Below, piece after piece: positions 23,608 through 36,599 of a stretch of 64,000 bases of DNA; position 1 is the stretch's first letter; every line of letters starts with the position of its first letter. Both the position numbers and the translations under genes were made by a program. Below the pieces are notes generated by a model. It had not been told where the DNA came from, did not search any database, and was given only the letters and a program-made list of their open reading frames with translations. The stretch is taken from positions 167,882 through 231,881 of the forward strand of contig PUQB01000068.1 in the NCBI GenBank assembly GCA_003024785.1, given 5' to 3'. Source of the DNA: Selaginella tamariscina (Eukaryota; Streptophyta; Lycopodiopsida; Selaginellales; Selaginellaceae).

Positions 23608-24303
23608 TTAAAGACATAGTTATATATTCTACATGCATACATATGTATTACATATTTATGTGCATACCTTAGAAGATAGTCCCTTAGTATCCAGGACATA
23701 CGATTCATTAATAAGATGTAAATTTTTGAATTGAAATTATTTATTTAATTATCCTTATTGTTGGGGTTTAAAATAAATCACAATTGAATATTAATCATCT
23801 CCCTAATGCTTTAGCATTAACCACTTCAATTTACAAGACTAACGCTTTACCATGTTTCTTCATTTAGTGATTTCTTAAAATTAAATATAATTTAACGGAG
23901 TTCCTTAAATTCAAGAATCTTTTAGAGTATATTAGTTAAGAAATAAGATAATAAAATCAAACTTAAATGAAAATTTTAAACATAAGAGCCATTCTTACCT
24001 ATATATATCTTAAGATAAAAAAGTTACATAATAAAAGTGATTAAGTAATGTCCACTTTACAGGTTCTCAAACTTTTTCAAGCAACACAAAAGGGTGTGAA
24101 TTTCCACATAGCAAAAGAATTAATATTATTATAATATTTTCTGCTTATACTTAGTCCTGCACAAGTACAAAAGTCATAATTTAAATTATTAATAAAATAA
24201 ATAAAAACTTTATTATATATAAACATACACAATTTAAAATTTTCTTTTAACACAAGATCTTTTAAGTGACATAATTTAAATCTCTAGGGATAGAAAAAGA
24301 AAA
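23608..24303. other. Intergenic DNA upstream of the DUF3119 gene
   Basis: A+T-rich, no supported gene. The promoter of the next gene presumably lies here, but no distinct element can be named. Confidence 0.5.
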
Positions 24304-24838
24304 ATGTCAATAGTAATGGCTATGGCGGGTTGTACAAGTCTTCAAGGATTTCGTACTCCAGGTATTTGTATTTGGGCTAGTTTGTAGAATACGGCCCCTC
24401 TTATTCCAATATTATTAAGGAGGGATTTCACATGATTAAATGTTACGACGCGAACGAAAATCTTAATAACACATTAAAAATTTCTTATTAAACATTACAC
24501 CACTTAATACACCCGTACACACCACATATGAAATCACACCCCAGTTAAGCATTACATTCACACACACATGAAAAACCCTAAGAATGTACCAAAGAAATAA
24601 TTAATTTCCCTTTAGTTTCTTATACAAAAGGGCCGTGTTCTGCAAGTGTCCCTTGTATATGTATGTGTATATGTATATATGTGCATTTTTTCTGTATCAT
24701 TTTAATTTATATGTTTATATGTTTTAGTTTATAGACAATTACCGAATTGGAGAAATGCGTCTTTAATTCTGTCTAGACGAGGTCAAACAGAGTTGGATCT
24801 GTACAAGCACTGGTAATTAATCAAATTATAAATTTATT

Positions 24839-24883
<45 letters not shown>

Positions 24884-25879
24884 GCAATTATATTAACGTG
24901 CAAATATTAATAAATATTTATTTAGTATTTATATTAGTATTAATTAAGTTTTCTTGATTAGTTTGGTTTAGGAAGAAAAGCAAAAACTAAGAAGGTTGTG
25001 AGAGAGACTGTCATTCCGGATCCTGATTACCGCATTTCTGTTTTCTTCTTGGAATTTTATAAAGTTTAACAAACTTAATTAACCAAAAATATCTTAATTA
25101 CTAATTAAATAAATAAATGTTAATGTTTAATTTTATTTAATATTTTACAGCAACAGCTGGTTTACTCGTTTACACTGATAACTTACTACCTGCAGCACCA
25201 GTTGGTTTACTTGGTTTGCTTCTCTTAGTTCAAGTATTGCTTACTTAAACATAGTTACATAATATATAAATAATAAATTAAATATTTACTGAATTATGGT
25301 TTTAATTTCAGTCAACGAGGGTGAGATTTGTATTCGATGATGAAGCTTTGGTATGTGTGTATTTATTTCATTGTATAAATTAATATATATTATACTTTGT
25401 ATATGTATATAATATATCTTTACAGGAAGTAAGGCTGGGTTCAAGCCTCAAGGAGTCCGATGAGAACGTTTTTGTTGGTGGAAAGAACCGATGGAAGTAA
25501 GTTGTGCGTGCATATGTGTGTGTGTGTGTGTGAATTTATTTATTTTTATATATTAAATCAATATATTATTTTATTATTTTATTATTTTTATTAGATACTC
25601 AACGTTTGTAAATTGGGAGCTATGGTGGCCAAATTTTCCGGTTCTTGTGTATTTCAAGGAAACGCAAACTAAACCTGAGGGACAAGTGCATTTCTTTCCA
25701 GTTATATTTGTAAGTTATCTACGCACACATACACATTAATACACACACATATACTATACTATTAAAACTATAATTATATAATTAATATAATGTTTTAAAC
25801 TTGTGTAGAATGGTAAGCAACTGTACGATGTCATGGTAGAGAGGCGGGTTTTTCCAAAACAAGCGGTCCCAAAGAGTGA
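24304..25879 (+). CDS. DUF3119 family protein, probably plastid membrane; frame broken in this sequence
   Basis: Eight exons can be traced: 24304-24361, 24728-24812, 24972-about 25040, 25151-25233, 25312-25350, 25426-25496, 25595-25709 and 25809-25879. Residues match the plant/cyanobacterial DUF3119 family as I know it: DPDYRIS, a hydrophobic segment (VYTDNLLPAAPVGLLGLLLL), RVRFVFDDEAL, ENVFVGGKNRWKYS, NWELWWPNFPVLVYFKE and NGKQLYDVMVER. An Arg/Ser-rich N-terminus without acidic residues fits a transit peptide. The C-terminus SKTSGPKE is reached only after one missing G in the run near 25846. Exon phases also fail at junctions 2/3 and 3/4, so further one-base errors or a mis-set splice site are likely. 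Function is not established. Confidence 0.75.
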
Positions 25880-26040
25880 ATATTCCTTAGTTGAATATGA
25901 TTTGACGGTCACGATTGCTACACATGGCTTGATGACGAACCGTCAGATGTCTAATAAAGAAGTCTTAGGGTTCTTCACCTATTATCGCCAAATTTCGCTT
26001 CCGAAGATCTTCAGCGGCTTCCAGGTGCGATTATAGACAT

Positions 26041-26246
26041 CTCTAGAGAAATTCTCGCTGCGCCGCGAGGAATTCGTAGAGTATCGTCTCAAATCTCTAT
26101 GGCGCTTGTGGAATCTAACAGGGCGAAATCCATAGATTAATCAATCGTCACACTAAGCGGCTTCTGGATTCATAGTGTATAGATCACAATCAGGGTTCTA
26201 GGAATCGCTAGGGTTTTCGGAAACCCTCGCGGCGACTGCGGCGACA
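26041..26246 (+). promoter_or_regulatory. Short intergenic/5' leader between two same-strand genes
   Basis: Only 367 bp separate the DUF3119 stop (25879) from the PRP38 start (26247). The last 200 bp are G+C-richer, with CGCTGCGCCGCGAGG and AACCCTCGCGGCGAC, consistent with a 5' UTR and core promoter. No TATA box is evident. Confidence 0.4.
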
Positions 26247-28249
26247 ATGAGCGGCGGGGAGATGCAGACGTGCGGTAAGCCGATTGATCAGCTTGTGGAG
26301 CGCGTTTTGGCGATGAACATCTTGCAGTCGGATTATTTCAAGGAGTTGTACCGGCTAAAGTCTTACGGTGAGGTTATTGACGAGATTTATAATCAAGTTG
26401 ATCATGTAGAGCCTTGGATGGCCGGTAATTGCCGTGGATCTTCTACAGCTTTCTGCTTGCTGTACAAATTCTTCACTATGAAGCTCAATATTAAGCAAGT
26501 GCAGACCCTCCTTCATCACAAGGATTCACCTTACATTCGTGCGGTACGTTTGGGCTCTCCCTACGTGTGTGTGCGTGTGCTTTGTAGGTTAACGGCTGTT
26601 GTGCAGGTTGGTTCTTGTATTTGCGTTATATGGCCGACCCAAAGACACTTTGGAATTGGTTCCAGCCGCATATCCAAGATGAAGAGGTATTGTGACTGTG
26701 TATATATTTATATTTCACATTAGTTAGTTTTATTTGTTTTTCTTGTCGCTTATGATGCTAATTGCAGGAGTTTTCGCCGGGTACGAATGGTAGAATGACC
26801 AAGATGGGAGTCTACATTCGCGACTTACTCCTAGATCAGGTGAGATCGTTTTTAGTTTTTTCTTTTCAGTAGATCATCTTGTTGCTGCATAAAAACCATT
26901 CAAAGAGATCTTCTAATGTGTGGTGGCGGTAACTAAACGTAGAATGATGCAGGCTGCACACATTATATAGTTTATTTCATATAGTTTATTGTATTTATGC
27001 ATATTAAGGAAGGAGCCGGGTATGTGTCTTTGTTCTCTTGTATTGCTGATGAAAGGAGGGGTTTACAGAGACGAAGGCTGCTGATTACCACCTCTGATGA
27101 AGCGGTTGTTGCACAAAGTTTGGTGCAAAATGCATAGGAAGTGTAAGAATTCGTGTTTCCTGGGTTATAAGCTTGTCTGTTCTAGCATGTGTTTATAGTT
27201 TCTTTTTTTATGTATTTGAATGTTTTTTTGTTACTCATTTTCTCGGTTTTTGCAGTACTATTTCGATACATTGTTCCCCAGGATACCTGTTCCTGTTATC
27301 AGGCAGATAACCAGCAACTTGGAGAGACTAAAGCTTCCCACTACGCCTCAGGGCACGACCGGTACGCATATCATTATTTAACTACCATATAGCGTGTTTT
27401 TCGAAGTTATGTGTGCGTGCGTGTGTCCAGTGAGTAGTATGATAATATATGATAACAGGTACTGGGGGTCGATACGGGTCGGATGAGACGGCTCGCAGGC
27501 CACCTTCTGTGAAGGCTGCTCTGTCTGTATCTTTCGGACAACGTGCTCCTCATAGAGCATCAACACGTGATTCATCTCCTGTCCGCAGGTTAGTATCGGT
27601 ATAAAATACATTCTTATTGGCATAATCTATTGACTTCATTTATATTTACAGAAGTCTACCGAATGGTAGTGACGAACGCAATAGGAGCGTAGATCGGGAC
27701 AGATCGCGGGACAATAAAGAGCGGCGGGAAAGTGACAATGACAGGGATAGGCCCAGGAGTAGAGAGTCCGATTACAGAGACCGAAGAAGGTAAGTATCAA
27801 TATATATAGTTGCATTATTATATATCATATCCGTGTTTGTGTAGGTAAGGTTCAGCATATCATGTACATGGATGTAATATGCTCTATGTGTGTGTACATA
27901 CAAGTGTATTATGAGTTGAAGATTTAAGATGCGTATATGTAGTATTATATACAATTCTAACTCAGAAGACTACAGGGATAGAGACTACGATAGGCGAGAC
28001 AGGAACTGGAGGCGGGACAGAGACCGTAGTCCGGATAGGGACAGATATAGCCGGCACAGAAGCAGGAGCCGGAGTCCGAGACGGAGTCGGAGTCCGGCAA
28101 GGGACAAGAGTGCGATCTCGGCTAACCTGTTAAAGCTGAGGGACATGTACGGCGACGCGAGTGGGAAGAAAGAGGAAGGGATTCAGACACGTGCCAGGGA
28201 TTCGAGCGGTGAGGATGTGATTCGTCTCGGCGGAACCTCATGGAGGTAG
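26247..28249 (+). CDS. PRP38-family pre-mRNA splicing factor with RS tail
   Basis: Seven exons: 26247-26543, 26607-26686, 26768-26839, 27256-27361, 27459-27588, 27652-27789 and 27966-28249. The N-terminal PRP38 domain (roughly residues 10-185) shows VERVLAMNILQSDYFKELY, EPWMAGNCRGSSTAFCLLY, KDSPYIRA, MADPKTLWNWFQPHIQDEEE, GVYIRDLLLDQYYFDTLFPR and PVIRQITSNLERLKLP. The last two exons encode an Arg/Ser/Asp-rich tail (RDRDRSPDRDRYSRHRSRSR), then KLRDMYGDAS and VIRLGGTSWR. PRP38 proteins belong to the spliceosomal B complex; the RS tail makes it like PRPF38B or plant SRL1. The frame breaks at the start of exon 2, where one G of a G-run is missing (26607-26611), and at junction 6/7. Confidence 0.87.
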
Positions 28250-28807
28250 ATAAAGCTTAATAAACCTGGTTTAGATTAGTCTTAAGACGTTTGTTTTCTT
28301 CTTTTTTTGGTGCACATTGTGCCATGACATCATTATCTGTATATTGGACACGCTTGTTCCTCACAGGTCCTTTTCCGGAAATTTATTATTTGGGGCTCCA
28401 TCGTCACTATCATGTATCAATAATATATATATATGCCTGTATATATATACATCTCGATGAATATCCAGTTAAATTGTTAAAAGTGCTATTAGAATATTCT
28501 ATTTCACGTGTTTCACACGCGTAGTTTTGACAAATAATTAATTAAATAATATACGTGTATGACAAATAATTAATTTACTTAATTAGATATAGTTCAAATA
28601 GACTTCTACCATTCTGCCTTTTGACCCTGTGACAGTTAGAGAATAAGATTAACACTTCCACCAATTATGCGATTAAAAAGGGGAAACAACTTAGGGTTCG
28701 TGCGAACAGAGGATTTTCAAAATCCGATCTGTTCTTCAAGAGCTGCAGGGCGACAAGTTCTGAATTGTTAGCGTGGATCTGTAGATCTGTGTGTGTTAAT
28801 CGAGGCA

Positions 28808-29355
28808 ATGGCGACTGGCAGCTGTTTTCTAGAAATACACAGGCTCTCTTCTACAATTACAAGCAAAGCCCCATTCAGCGCATGCTTGATTTCGATTTCC
28901 TCTGTGCGGTAAACTCTCTACCTTCTTTCTTAGCTTTTTTTGATGTGTGCGTTACAGCAAGATCTACTGTTTTCTGATGGGTGTGTGTCTATATCTATAA
29001 ATTTGTGTATATATATGTATATATGTGTCTATGTGTGTATATTTGTGTGTATACATACATTGCCTCTTCTGTTTTTGAGATGTGTTTTACACAGTGTTAT
29101 ATTATATACACATATGTCATTCACACACACTATCGCATTGTATATGTATATGTGTGTATGTGTGTTACATATATGTATTGTGTATATTTGTGTGTATACA
29201 TACATTGCTTGAGATGTGTTTTACACAGTATATATTATATGTATGAACATACACATATTTCATTCACACACACTATCGCATACTTGAATTCGATTTCCTT
29301 TGTAGTAAACTATTTTTTTCTTAGTTTCACATTCATTTCGACACACGCACACGCA

Positions 29356-29441
<86 letters not shown>

Positions 29442-30349
29442 GCATGCGTGTGTGTGTGTGTTTATATGTACGTATGTATGATGTATGTGTATGTATGTAT
29501 ACGTGTGTGTACCTGCGTACTGTTTTTGGATTTCTGCATACAGTATAGAGGAAAGTTCTAATGTGCGTCTACTTATTTATATGCACACTTAGTTAATGGA
29601 TGTTTTATTTATTTATTTATTTTGTAGCAAGGGAATTGCCATCGGTAGCAGGAATAATCAACCCTGGATCGGACGGTTTTCAGAAGCTCTTCTTTGGACA
29701 AGAAGAGATCGCCGTGCCTGTTCATGGAAGGTCAGCTAACTAATTGCTTTAAAATTCTTAATGAAGCAGTTAAAAAAAGATAATGGAGTCATACGTTGTG
29801 TGTGTGTTGTTTTTTGTTAACAGCGTGGCAAGTGCCTGCAAGGCCCATCCAACGGCCGACGTTTTCATCAACTTTGCTTCATTCAGGAGGTATGATATTG
29901 TTATATTTATACAATATATGCTTTATATAAATACATTATATTTATAAATCAAAGTTATATCCATTGCTTTCAGTTTATATCTCATGTTTGTCTTATGGAA
30001 ATAACTACATATGGTTTTCTTATGGTTATATACACACACTCACACACAAAATTTAACATATTGTGTCAGTAAGTATTGTTAGTGAATAATATGAGACAGC
30101 CATAAATATAGTACCTGTTTATATTATGCGGACGCATGTTTAGTGGTTTCATATATACTTATACAATATACAAATATGACATGTTTTCTTACAGTGCCTA
30201 TGCGTCTTCGATGGAGGCATTGAAGCAACCAACGATTAGAGTAGTAGCTATAATTGCTGAAGGTGTTCCCGAAGGAGACACTAAGAAACTCATTGCATAT
30301 GCTCGTGCAAATAACAAGGTATACACACACAATAATAAAACAGTTTATC

Positions 30350-30380
<31 letters not shown>

Positions 30381-33300
30381 ATATATGCACTTCATCGTTT
30401 ATATAGTATCTAATAAGATGTGCCGGCACGTATACTAACTACTAATTTATTTTGTCTCATTTATTTATTTTATCAGGTGATAATTGGGCCTGCTACTGTA
30501 GGCGGAATGCAGGCAGGCGCATTTAAGATAGGTGACACTGCTGGAACGCTCGACAATATTGTTAGGTGTAAACTCTACCGCCCTGGATCTGTGGGTTTTG
30601 TCTCTAAATCTGTAAGTTTATTTTTAATATATATGTTTGTGTTAAGGCGCGCGTGTGCGTGTTGTGCATTACAGCGTGTGTGTGTGTGCGTGCGTGTGTC
30701 ACAGTTATACACGTGTACATCTAAACTGGTGCGTTTTGCTTTTCCATCAGGGTGGAATGTCAAACGAAATGTACAACGTTCTTGCTCGAGCCACGGATGG
30801 ACTTTATGAAGGTACCTCGATATATAAATATATATCTACATCATAAAAAATACATCTTAATAAAACGCATGCATCTACTGTACTCTATAGCATGATATAT
30901 TATAGAAGGTGATTTTCTTATATATATTTATTAATATAACATTCTCTCTCTCTACGTATGTATATATTTTGTGAGATTACTAAAATAATGATTCTAATGT
31001 GCAGGAATTGCTATTGGAGGCGATGTATTTCCAGGATCAACTCTATCGGATCACGTTCTTCGTTTTAGTAACATTCCCCAGGTTTATATTGTTATTATAA
31101 CTATGTCTAAGTATAAATTATTAAATAACTGAATAGTATCAATGATCTATTTGCGTAACTTATATGTGTGTTAATTATATTTGCAGATTAAAATGATAGT
31201 TGTACTAGGAAGAACTTGAGGCAGAGACGAATATTCTTGGTCGAGGCTTTCAACAAGGAAGAGTTCACAAGCCTGTTGTTGCATGGGTTAGCGGAACCTG
31301 TGCTAAACTGTTTTAAATCCGAAGTCCAATTTGGCCACGCTGTAAGACTTGTGTGCGTGTGCGTGCGCATGTGTATATGTGATATACTAGTTATACTACA
31401 CGTAATATGTATACAATATATACACTTGGATACTATAGTAAACAATATATTTCTGTTTATAAATATTCTATAGTACAGTTCAATATAAAAAAACTTATGT
31501 ATAGTTTCAACTAAATAAAAATATTATTTGTTATTTGTTATTAGGGTGCAAAAAAGTGGAGGAGATATGGAATCTGCACAGGGTAAAAATAAGGCCCTTA
31601 AAGAAGCCGGAGCCATTGTCCCCACCTCCTTTGAATCACTGGAGTCAGTTGTCAAGGAAACATACGATAAATTGGTATAACCCTCTCTCTCTCACCGTTA
31701 AATTAGATAGCTTAAGTGTTACATTTAGTTAAAATTATTATATTATCATTTAATAATTAAATTTTAAGGAATATACTTAATCAGGTTGCCGAGAAGGTTA
31801 TTATTCCTGTAGAAGACGTAACACCTCCTACGGTGCTGAAGACTTAAATGGCTGTGAAGAATGGCAAAGTGCGTGCCCCTACACACATTGTTTCCACAAT
31901 ATGCGACGATAGAGGATGGTGCATGTGTGTGTGAAACATGTATTGTGTTTGTGTTATACACATGCAATGTATTTCTGTCCTGTCATAAATATAGCATATT
32001 TAAGTTTTTTAATGTTATTATTTATTTTTTGATTATTCAGGTGAAAGAACCAACATATATGGGTGTGCCTATTTCAATATCATTGAGAGGGAGTTTGGGT
32101 GGGAGATGTTATTTCTCTTGTGTTTTTTAAGAAGAGCCTTCCTCGTTACGCTACCAAGTTCATCGAGGTATGTGTGTATGTAATCTCTATACGATGTATG
32201 TATACACTTGAGGTTGCATTGCTCACATACGTTTTCTCATATGCGAGTATAACATATATATTACATGTGTGCGTCTGTGTGCGTCTGTGTTGTGTGTGTG
32301 TGTGTGTGTGTGACAGAGAGAGAACATAACTTTAGACATTCGTATATATACGTATACACAAAACACGTATGAATAACTATCTTTAAAATACATACTTATT
32401 TTTCTGCGGCAACCTATCGTGCTTTTATTTGCAGATGTGCATAATTCTATGTGCGGATCATGGCCCAGTGTTTCTGGTGCACACAACTCCATTGTCACTT
32501 CACGAGCTGGAAAAGATTTAGTCTCCTGCCTTGTATCAGGTTGCTTAAAGCACACACACATATAATTGTATGTTAGTGTTTATTGTTGTTTATATCGTAA
32601 TGTTAATTAATTGTTTTATATATTTAGGCCTTCTCACAATTGGACCAAGGTTTGGAGGAGCTATTGATGATGCTGCACGTTACTTTAAGGATGCTTATGA
32701 AAGGGTATAGTTTATACACATATATAGTTACGCATATACACATGTGTGTGTGTATATACATATGTACTGTGTATATGATTTGATCTTTCTGCAGAAGCTA
32801 AAGCCACACGAGTTTGTCGAATCCATGAAAAAGAAGGGTATTCGTGTCCCGGCATTGGTCACAGGTACACATGTATAATTATTAATTATGAGATTAAATT
32901 ATCATTAATTAAGTACAGATATTAATATAAGTTTATGTGCAGAATAAAGAGCCGGGACAACAGAGACAAGAGAGTAGAGTTCCTACAGAAATACGCACGG
33001 CAACACAATTCCCGTCAGTGAAATACATGGAATATGCCGTCCAAGTGGAGACATACACACTCACGAAAGCCAATAACTTGGTACTTAACGTTGACGGAGC
33101 AATTGGTTCGCTGTTCCTCGACTTGCTGGCGAGCTGCGCTATGTTTAACCAACAAGAGATTGACGAGATTGTTGAGATTGGTTACCTTAATGGCCTGTTT
33201 GTACTTGCTCGGAGTATAGGACTCATCGGGTACGTATTAATTATAACTAATTAATTTAGTTAATATATATAGTTTGGTCATATAAATATAGTATTATATA

Positions 33301-33462
33301 TTGTTATCATAATAGTATGGAAATGTATACACACACATAGTAATTGCATTAGCATGTATGCATATGTACACGTATATACAGTAATGTGTGTTCTAGATAA
33401 ATACATTCATACAAAGAACGTATGCTTTATTTGTCTATCTATAGATACACAACACTCTCTCT

Positions 33463-33498
<36 letters not shown>

Positions 33499-33786
33499 AT
33501 AATTATATATATATATATATATATAATATGGAGAGAAGAGAGGAGATGTGTATCTATCGACAGACAAATAAAGCATGTGTAAAATGATATACTATATATT
33601 CTTATTACATATATAAACATGTACATATATATATAATATGAATGTCGTAGTAAATGTTATCTGGTTAATTAATGTAATAAATTTGATTAATTATTTTTGT
33701 AATTTTGTATAGGCATACTTTGATCAGAAGAGGCTCAAGCACCCTTGTATCGCCATCCATGGGAAGACGTTCTTTACGCTCCTTGA
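28808..33786 (+). CDS. ACLB: ATP-citrate lyase subunit B, with many one-base frame breaks
   Basis: Subunit B of the plant heteromeric ATP-citrate lyase makes cytosolic acetyl-CoA from citrate, CoA and ATP together with subunit A. Sixteen exons are traceable with GT-AG borders: 28808-28908, 29628-29730, 29824-29889, 30195-30318, 30477-30611, 30751-30811, 31005-31081, 31187-31341, 31545-31674, 31785-31918, 32041-32167, 32435-32539, 32628-32704, 32795-32864, 32943-33229 and 33713-33786. Conserved stretches include [95 protein letters not shown] and FDQKRLK. The CoA-ligase His lies in the IGHR-type segment of exon 14/15. Exons 4-7 read cleanly. Exons 1, 8, 9, 10, 11, 12, 14, 15 and 16 each carry one or more apparent one-base length changes, mostly in homopolymers. 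Either the sequence has uncorrected indels or this is a young pseudogene. Confidence 0.9.
28970..29330 (+). repeat. Tandem duplications inside ACLB intron 1
   Basis: A segment with GTGTGTATACATACATTGC, GAGATGTGTTTTACACAG and CACACACACTATCGCA occurs twice (about 29045-29135 and 29190-29282). At 29283-29325 the end of exon 1 with its splice donor recurs in decayed form (CTTGAATTCGATTTCC against CTTGATTTCGATTTCC at 28885). Confidence 0.8.
29354..29440. repeat. Long (AT)n microsatellite in ACLB intron 1
   Basis: About 40 AT units follow a short (CA)n-like stretch. The open frames over it are low-complexity artefacts. Confidence 0.95.
33450..33530. repeat. (TC)n(AT)n microsatellite in the last ACLB intron
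   Basis: A (TC)n run at about 33453-33495 is followed by (AT)n at 33505-33525. The flanks TTTGTCTATCTATAGATACAC and its complement at about 33547-33575 form an inverted repeat around it. Confidence 0.85.
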
Positions 33787-34072
33787 AGTTGAAATTCTTA
33801 TTTATTTATTAATTCTTTTGTTAATTACTGATTAATCAAACGATATTAAAAAATTATCGTCCTACTATAATTAAAACATTAAGAATAAAATAAATAAATT
33901 TATAATGTTTATATCCTAGTATTTTACTAATGATGTATATATATACAATTAAAACAGACCGTCACGACAACAGCAATTGTGTGTTTAATAATTTAAAAAA
34001 AAATATGAAATAAAAATATGATAAAACAATTTTAGTTATAACGATAATAAATATATTTAAAAATTACAAAAC

Positions 34073-34695
34073 CTATTGGTTATATTTGATTATAATGGAC
34101 ATACATTGAGAGCGATAGGAGCTCCCAAATAAATTATAGTGATTTAGATAATATAGCTTGTATAATGGTGCTCTTTCTTCAAAGCCCTTTTGCTTCGGCA
34201 TCACCTGTATATATAAACATTTTATTTACAGTACACTATATATATTATATAATATATATATATATATATATATTATAATATATATGTGTGTTGGTGTGTG
34301 TGTGTGTGTGTAAACGAAAAGAACAATTAATTAATTATTACATAACTTACTTCAAAATAAGCATCGTAGAAGCCTGAAGTAAAACCAGCACACCATGACA
34401 TTCCGAACTCTGCCTCGTTATGTCCATCTTTTACATAAAACCAAATTATATAAAATGCACAATGCGTACCTATATATAATCTCCTCCCTCCCCGTGTGTG
34501 TGTGTGTGTGTGTAAATACATAAAAAACTTACTCGCATTCTTCTCTCTCATAGTATTGGTATACACATAACATAAGACGTACATATCAAGCGACCTATAT
34601 ATACAATCTCGGTCGACTTAACAAGGACAGTTAATCATAGTTAAAAGGTTAAACTCAAAGCTTATGTGTTTCAATATCAATAATGACTGTGCATG

Positions 34696-34736
<41 letters not shown>

Positions 34737-34812
34737 GTCTCTCATATAATACCTATATACAGCAACCTGGAACGATTATATGTACATATATCCGATAATA
34801 AAAGCACGTAGA

Positions 34813-34905
<93 letters not shown>

Positions 34906-35735
34906 GTACATGTAAAGAGACATATACATATACTTACAGTAGCAAGCTGGGTCAAGTATAACGGGATTTCCTTCTTTGTCATAAGTTATGTTACCACTCC
35001 ACAGATCTCCATGCAATAAACAAGGTTGGATATCTACTCCCTCAAACAGTTCAGGGAGTTTTTCAAGCAATTTACGTCCTGTTTAAATAATTAAGATATT
35101 AATTGAGATTAATTTTAAATAGATATTGATTTATTATTAACCTTTTTCGTAAATTTGGTCATCGTTGTAATTTCTTTTGATCAGTTCCAGTTGATGACCT
35201 ATGCGATAGTCTCGGAAAAATGTAAGCCAATCAGGTGTCCATGAATTAGGCTGAGGTGTGCTGAAAGTAATTACATATATTAATTTAATAAAAAAATACT
35301 TTTTAATACTATATTGATAATATAATATGATTAATTTTTTTTTTATTTCTTAATTGATAATATGTTATATTTTATAGAATTTTACTATTCTATAATATTA
35401 TATGGTATTCATATCGTTAATAATGTCATTTTAATATTCAAACCTTCCAATGGTATTGTCCATTGTAAATCCAAAACCTTTATCAGATATCCCAGCTTTA
35501 TGCATCTCTCCAAGCATTTCCCCAACGTTCTCTAATTAATTAAAAAGTAGTATAAATTATAGTAATTAAATTAAATAATTTAACCTTTATAATTTGTTAA
35601 TAATTAGTTAATTAACCTGGCCATTACTCCTTGATCCACCAAACTCAATATACTCCATAATAATAAATGATCCACCTCTAAGTAGCTTGCCTACCTTGAA
35701 GAGAGAAACATAGGAATTTAAAATTCAAAAAATCT

Positions 35736-35781
<46 letters not shown>

Positions 35782-36598
35782 CACACACACACACACACAC
35801 ACTTATTTATCGAATATGCATTACTTATACTTAATGTGTTAGTATTCGTTAGCACCTTGAGAGGCTTTGGCACTCGAATAGTGTGTGTTTGAAACATGGC
35901 CTCAAGCCCAGCAGCCTCCGCTTGAAACATGGATGTACCAATCTTTCTGACATTAGAATCAATATATACATTATGTACATATCACGTGTGTATGTATAGT
36001 ATGTGTGTATATGCTAAAGGTGTGTGTTTAACCATTTCTGTGTACAGAGAGGCATCTCTCTCTCTCTCTCTCTCTCACTCACACACACACACACACACAC
36101 ATCACATCATTATATATATATGCATGTGAGTGCGTTGTTTATGGTGTGTGTATATGAGTATATATATACAAAAGCTGTGTGTGTATATATCTGCCTGATA
36201 TTGAAATTAACTAAACGCAACCACATATACATGGCTCGATGTATATACAACAGTGTTTATATATATATATATTGCCTGTTGGTTTTGACAAAGAATGATC
36301 CAGAATCTGTTTCATATCGGTTCGCTGTGTTGATGCAGCCACCTCCAACAGGAGAGATGTTAGTAATCTTTGTAGCACCACCTTCTCCAAGTATCCATTC
36401 ACGAACAGGATCACCATCTCCCACTAAAAGAACACACACACACACACATATAAATTGTTGACAAATTATATTATATATGCGATTACTGGCAAGAACAGTG
36501 AGACTGTGCGAGAATTGGCACTTGGGTGCAGTTGCAGTAGACAATCTGGAGCCGCAAAAGGCAGGAGAATGAAGAAAATGAGGGTTGTACGTTGCCAT
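34073..36598 (-). CDS. FN3K: Fructosamine-3-kinase (protein-ribulosamine 3-kinase), probably plastid
   Basis: Nine exons in transcription order: 36598-36487, 36423-36276, 35946-35856, 35694-35617, 35529-35444, 35260-35142, 35078-34938, 34427-34351 and 34204-34073. All join in phase, and the frame is open from ATG to TAG. The enzyme phosphorylates ketoamine sugars on glycated proteins, which leads to their removal. Family motifs: [25 protein letters not shown], the [12 protein letters not shown] segment, [19 protein letters not shown], the catalytic [34 protein letters not shown], and [14 protein letters not shown]. The first ~40 residues are Ser/Thr-rich and suit a transit peptide, as in plant homologues. 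Intron 2 starts with GC instead of GT. The introns are rich in TC, AC and AT microsatellites. Confidence 0.93.
34695..34905. repeat. Compound microsatellites in the fructosamine-3-kinase gene
   Basis: (GT)n(GA)n at about 34697-34737 and (TC)n(AC)n at about 34816-34903 lie in one intron and are roughly inverted to each other, so the region can fold into an imperfect hairpin. Confidence 0.9.
35735..35802. repeat. (AT)n(AG)n(AC)n compound microsatellite
   Basis: Three adjacent dinucleotide runs in intron 3 of the fructosamine-3-kinase gene. A second (TC)n(AC)n run lies at 36056-36100 in intron 2. Confidence 0.92.
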
Positions 36599-36599
36599 G

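Noticed and set aside
25833..26036. Long C-terminal extension of the DUF3119 protein read straight through
   Set aside because: The expected family C-terminus SKTSGPK is found in the neighbouring frame with a stop at 25877-25879, so the extension is a frameshift artefact.
27378..27623. Minus-strand open frame opposite PRP38 exon 5
   Set aside because: Shadow of a well-supported plus-strand exon and intron.
29260..29445. Open frames of Ile-Tyr repeats on both strands
   Set aside because: Translation of a pure AT microsatellite; such frames also occur at 30340, 33500, 43860 and 62940.
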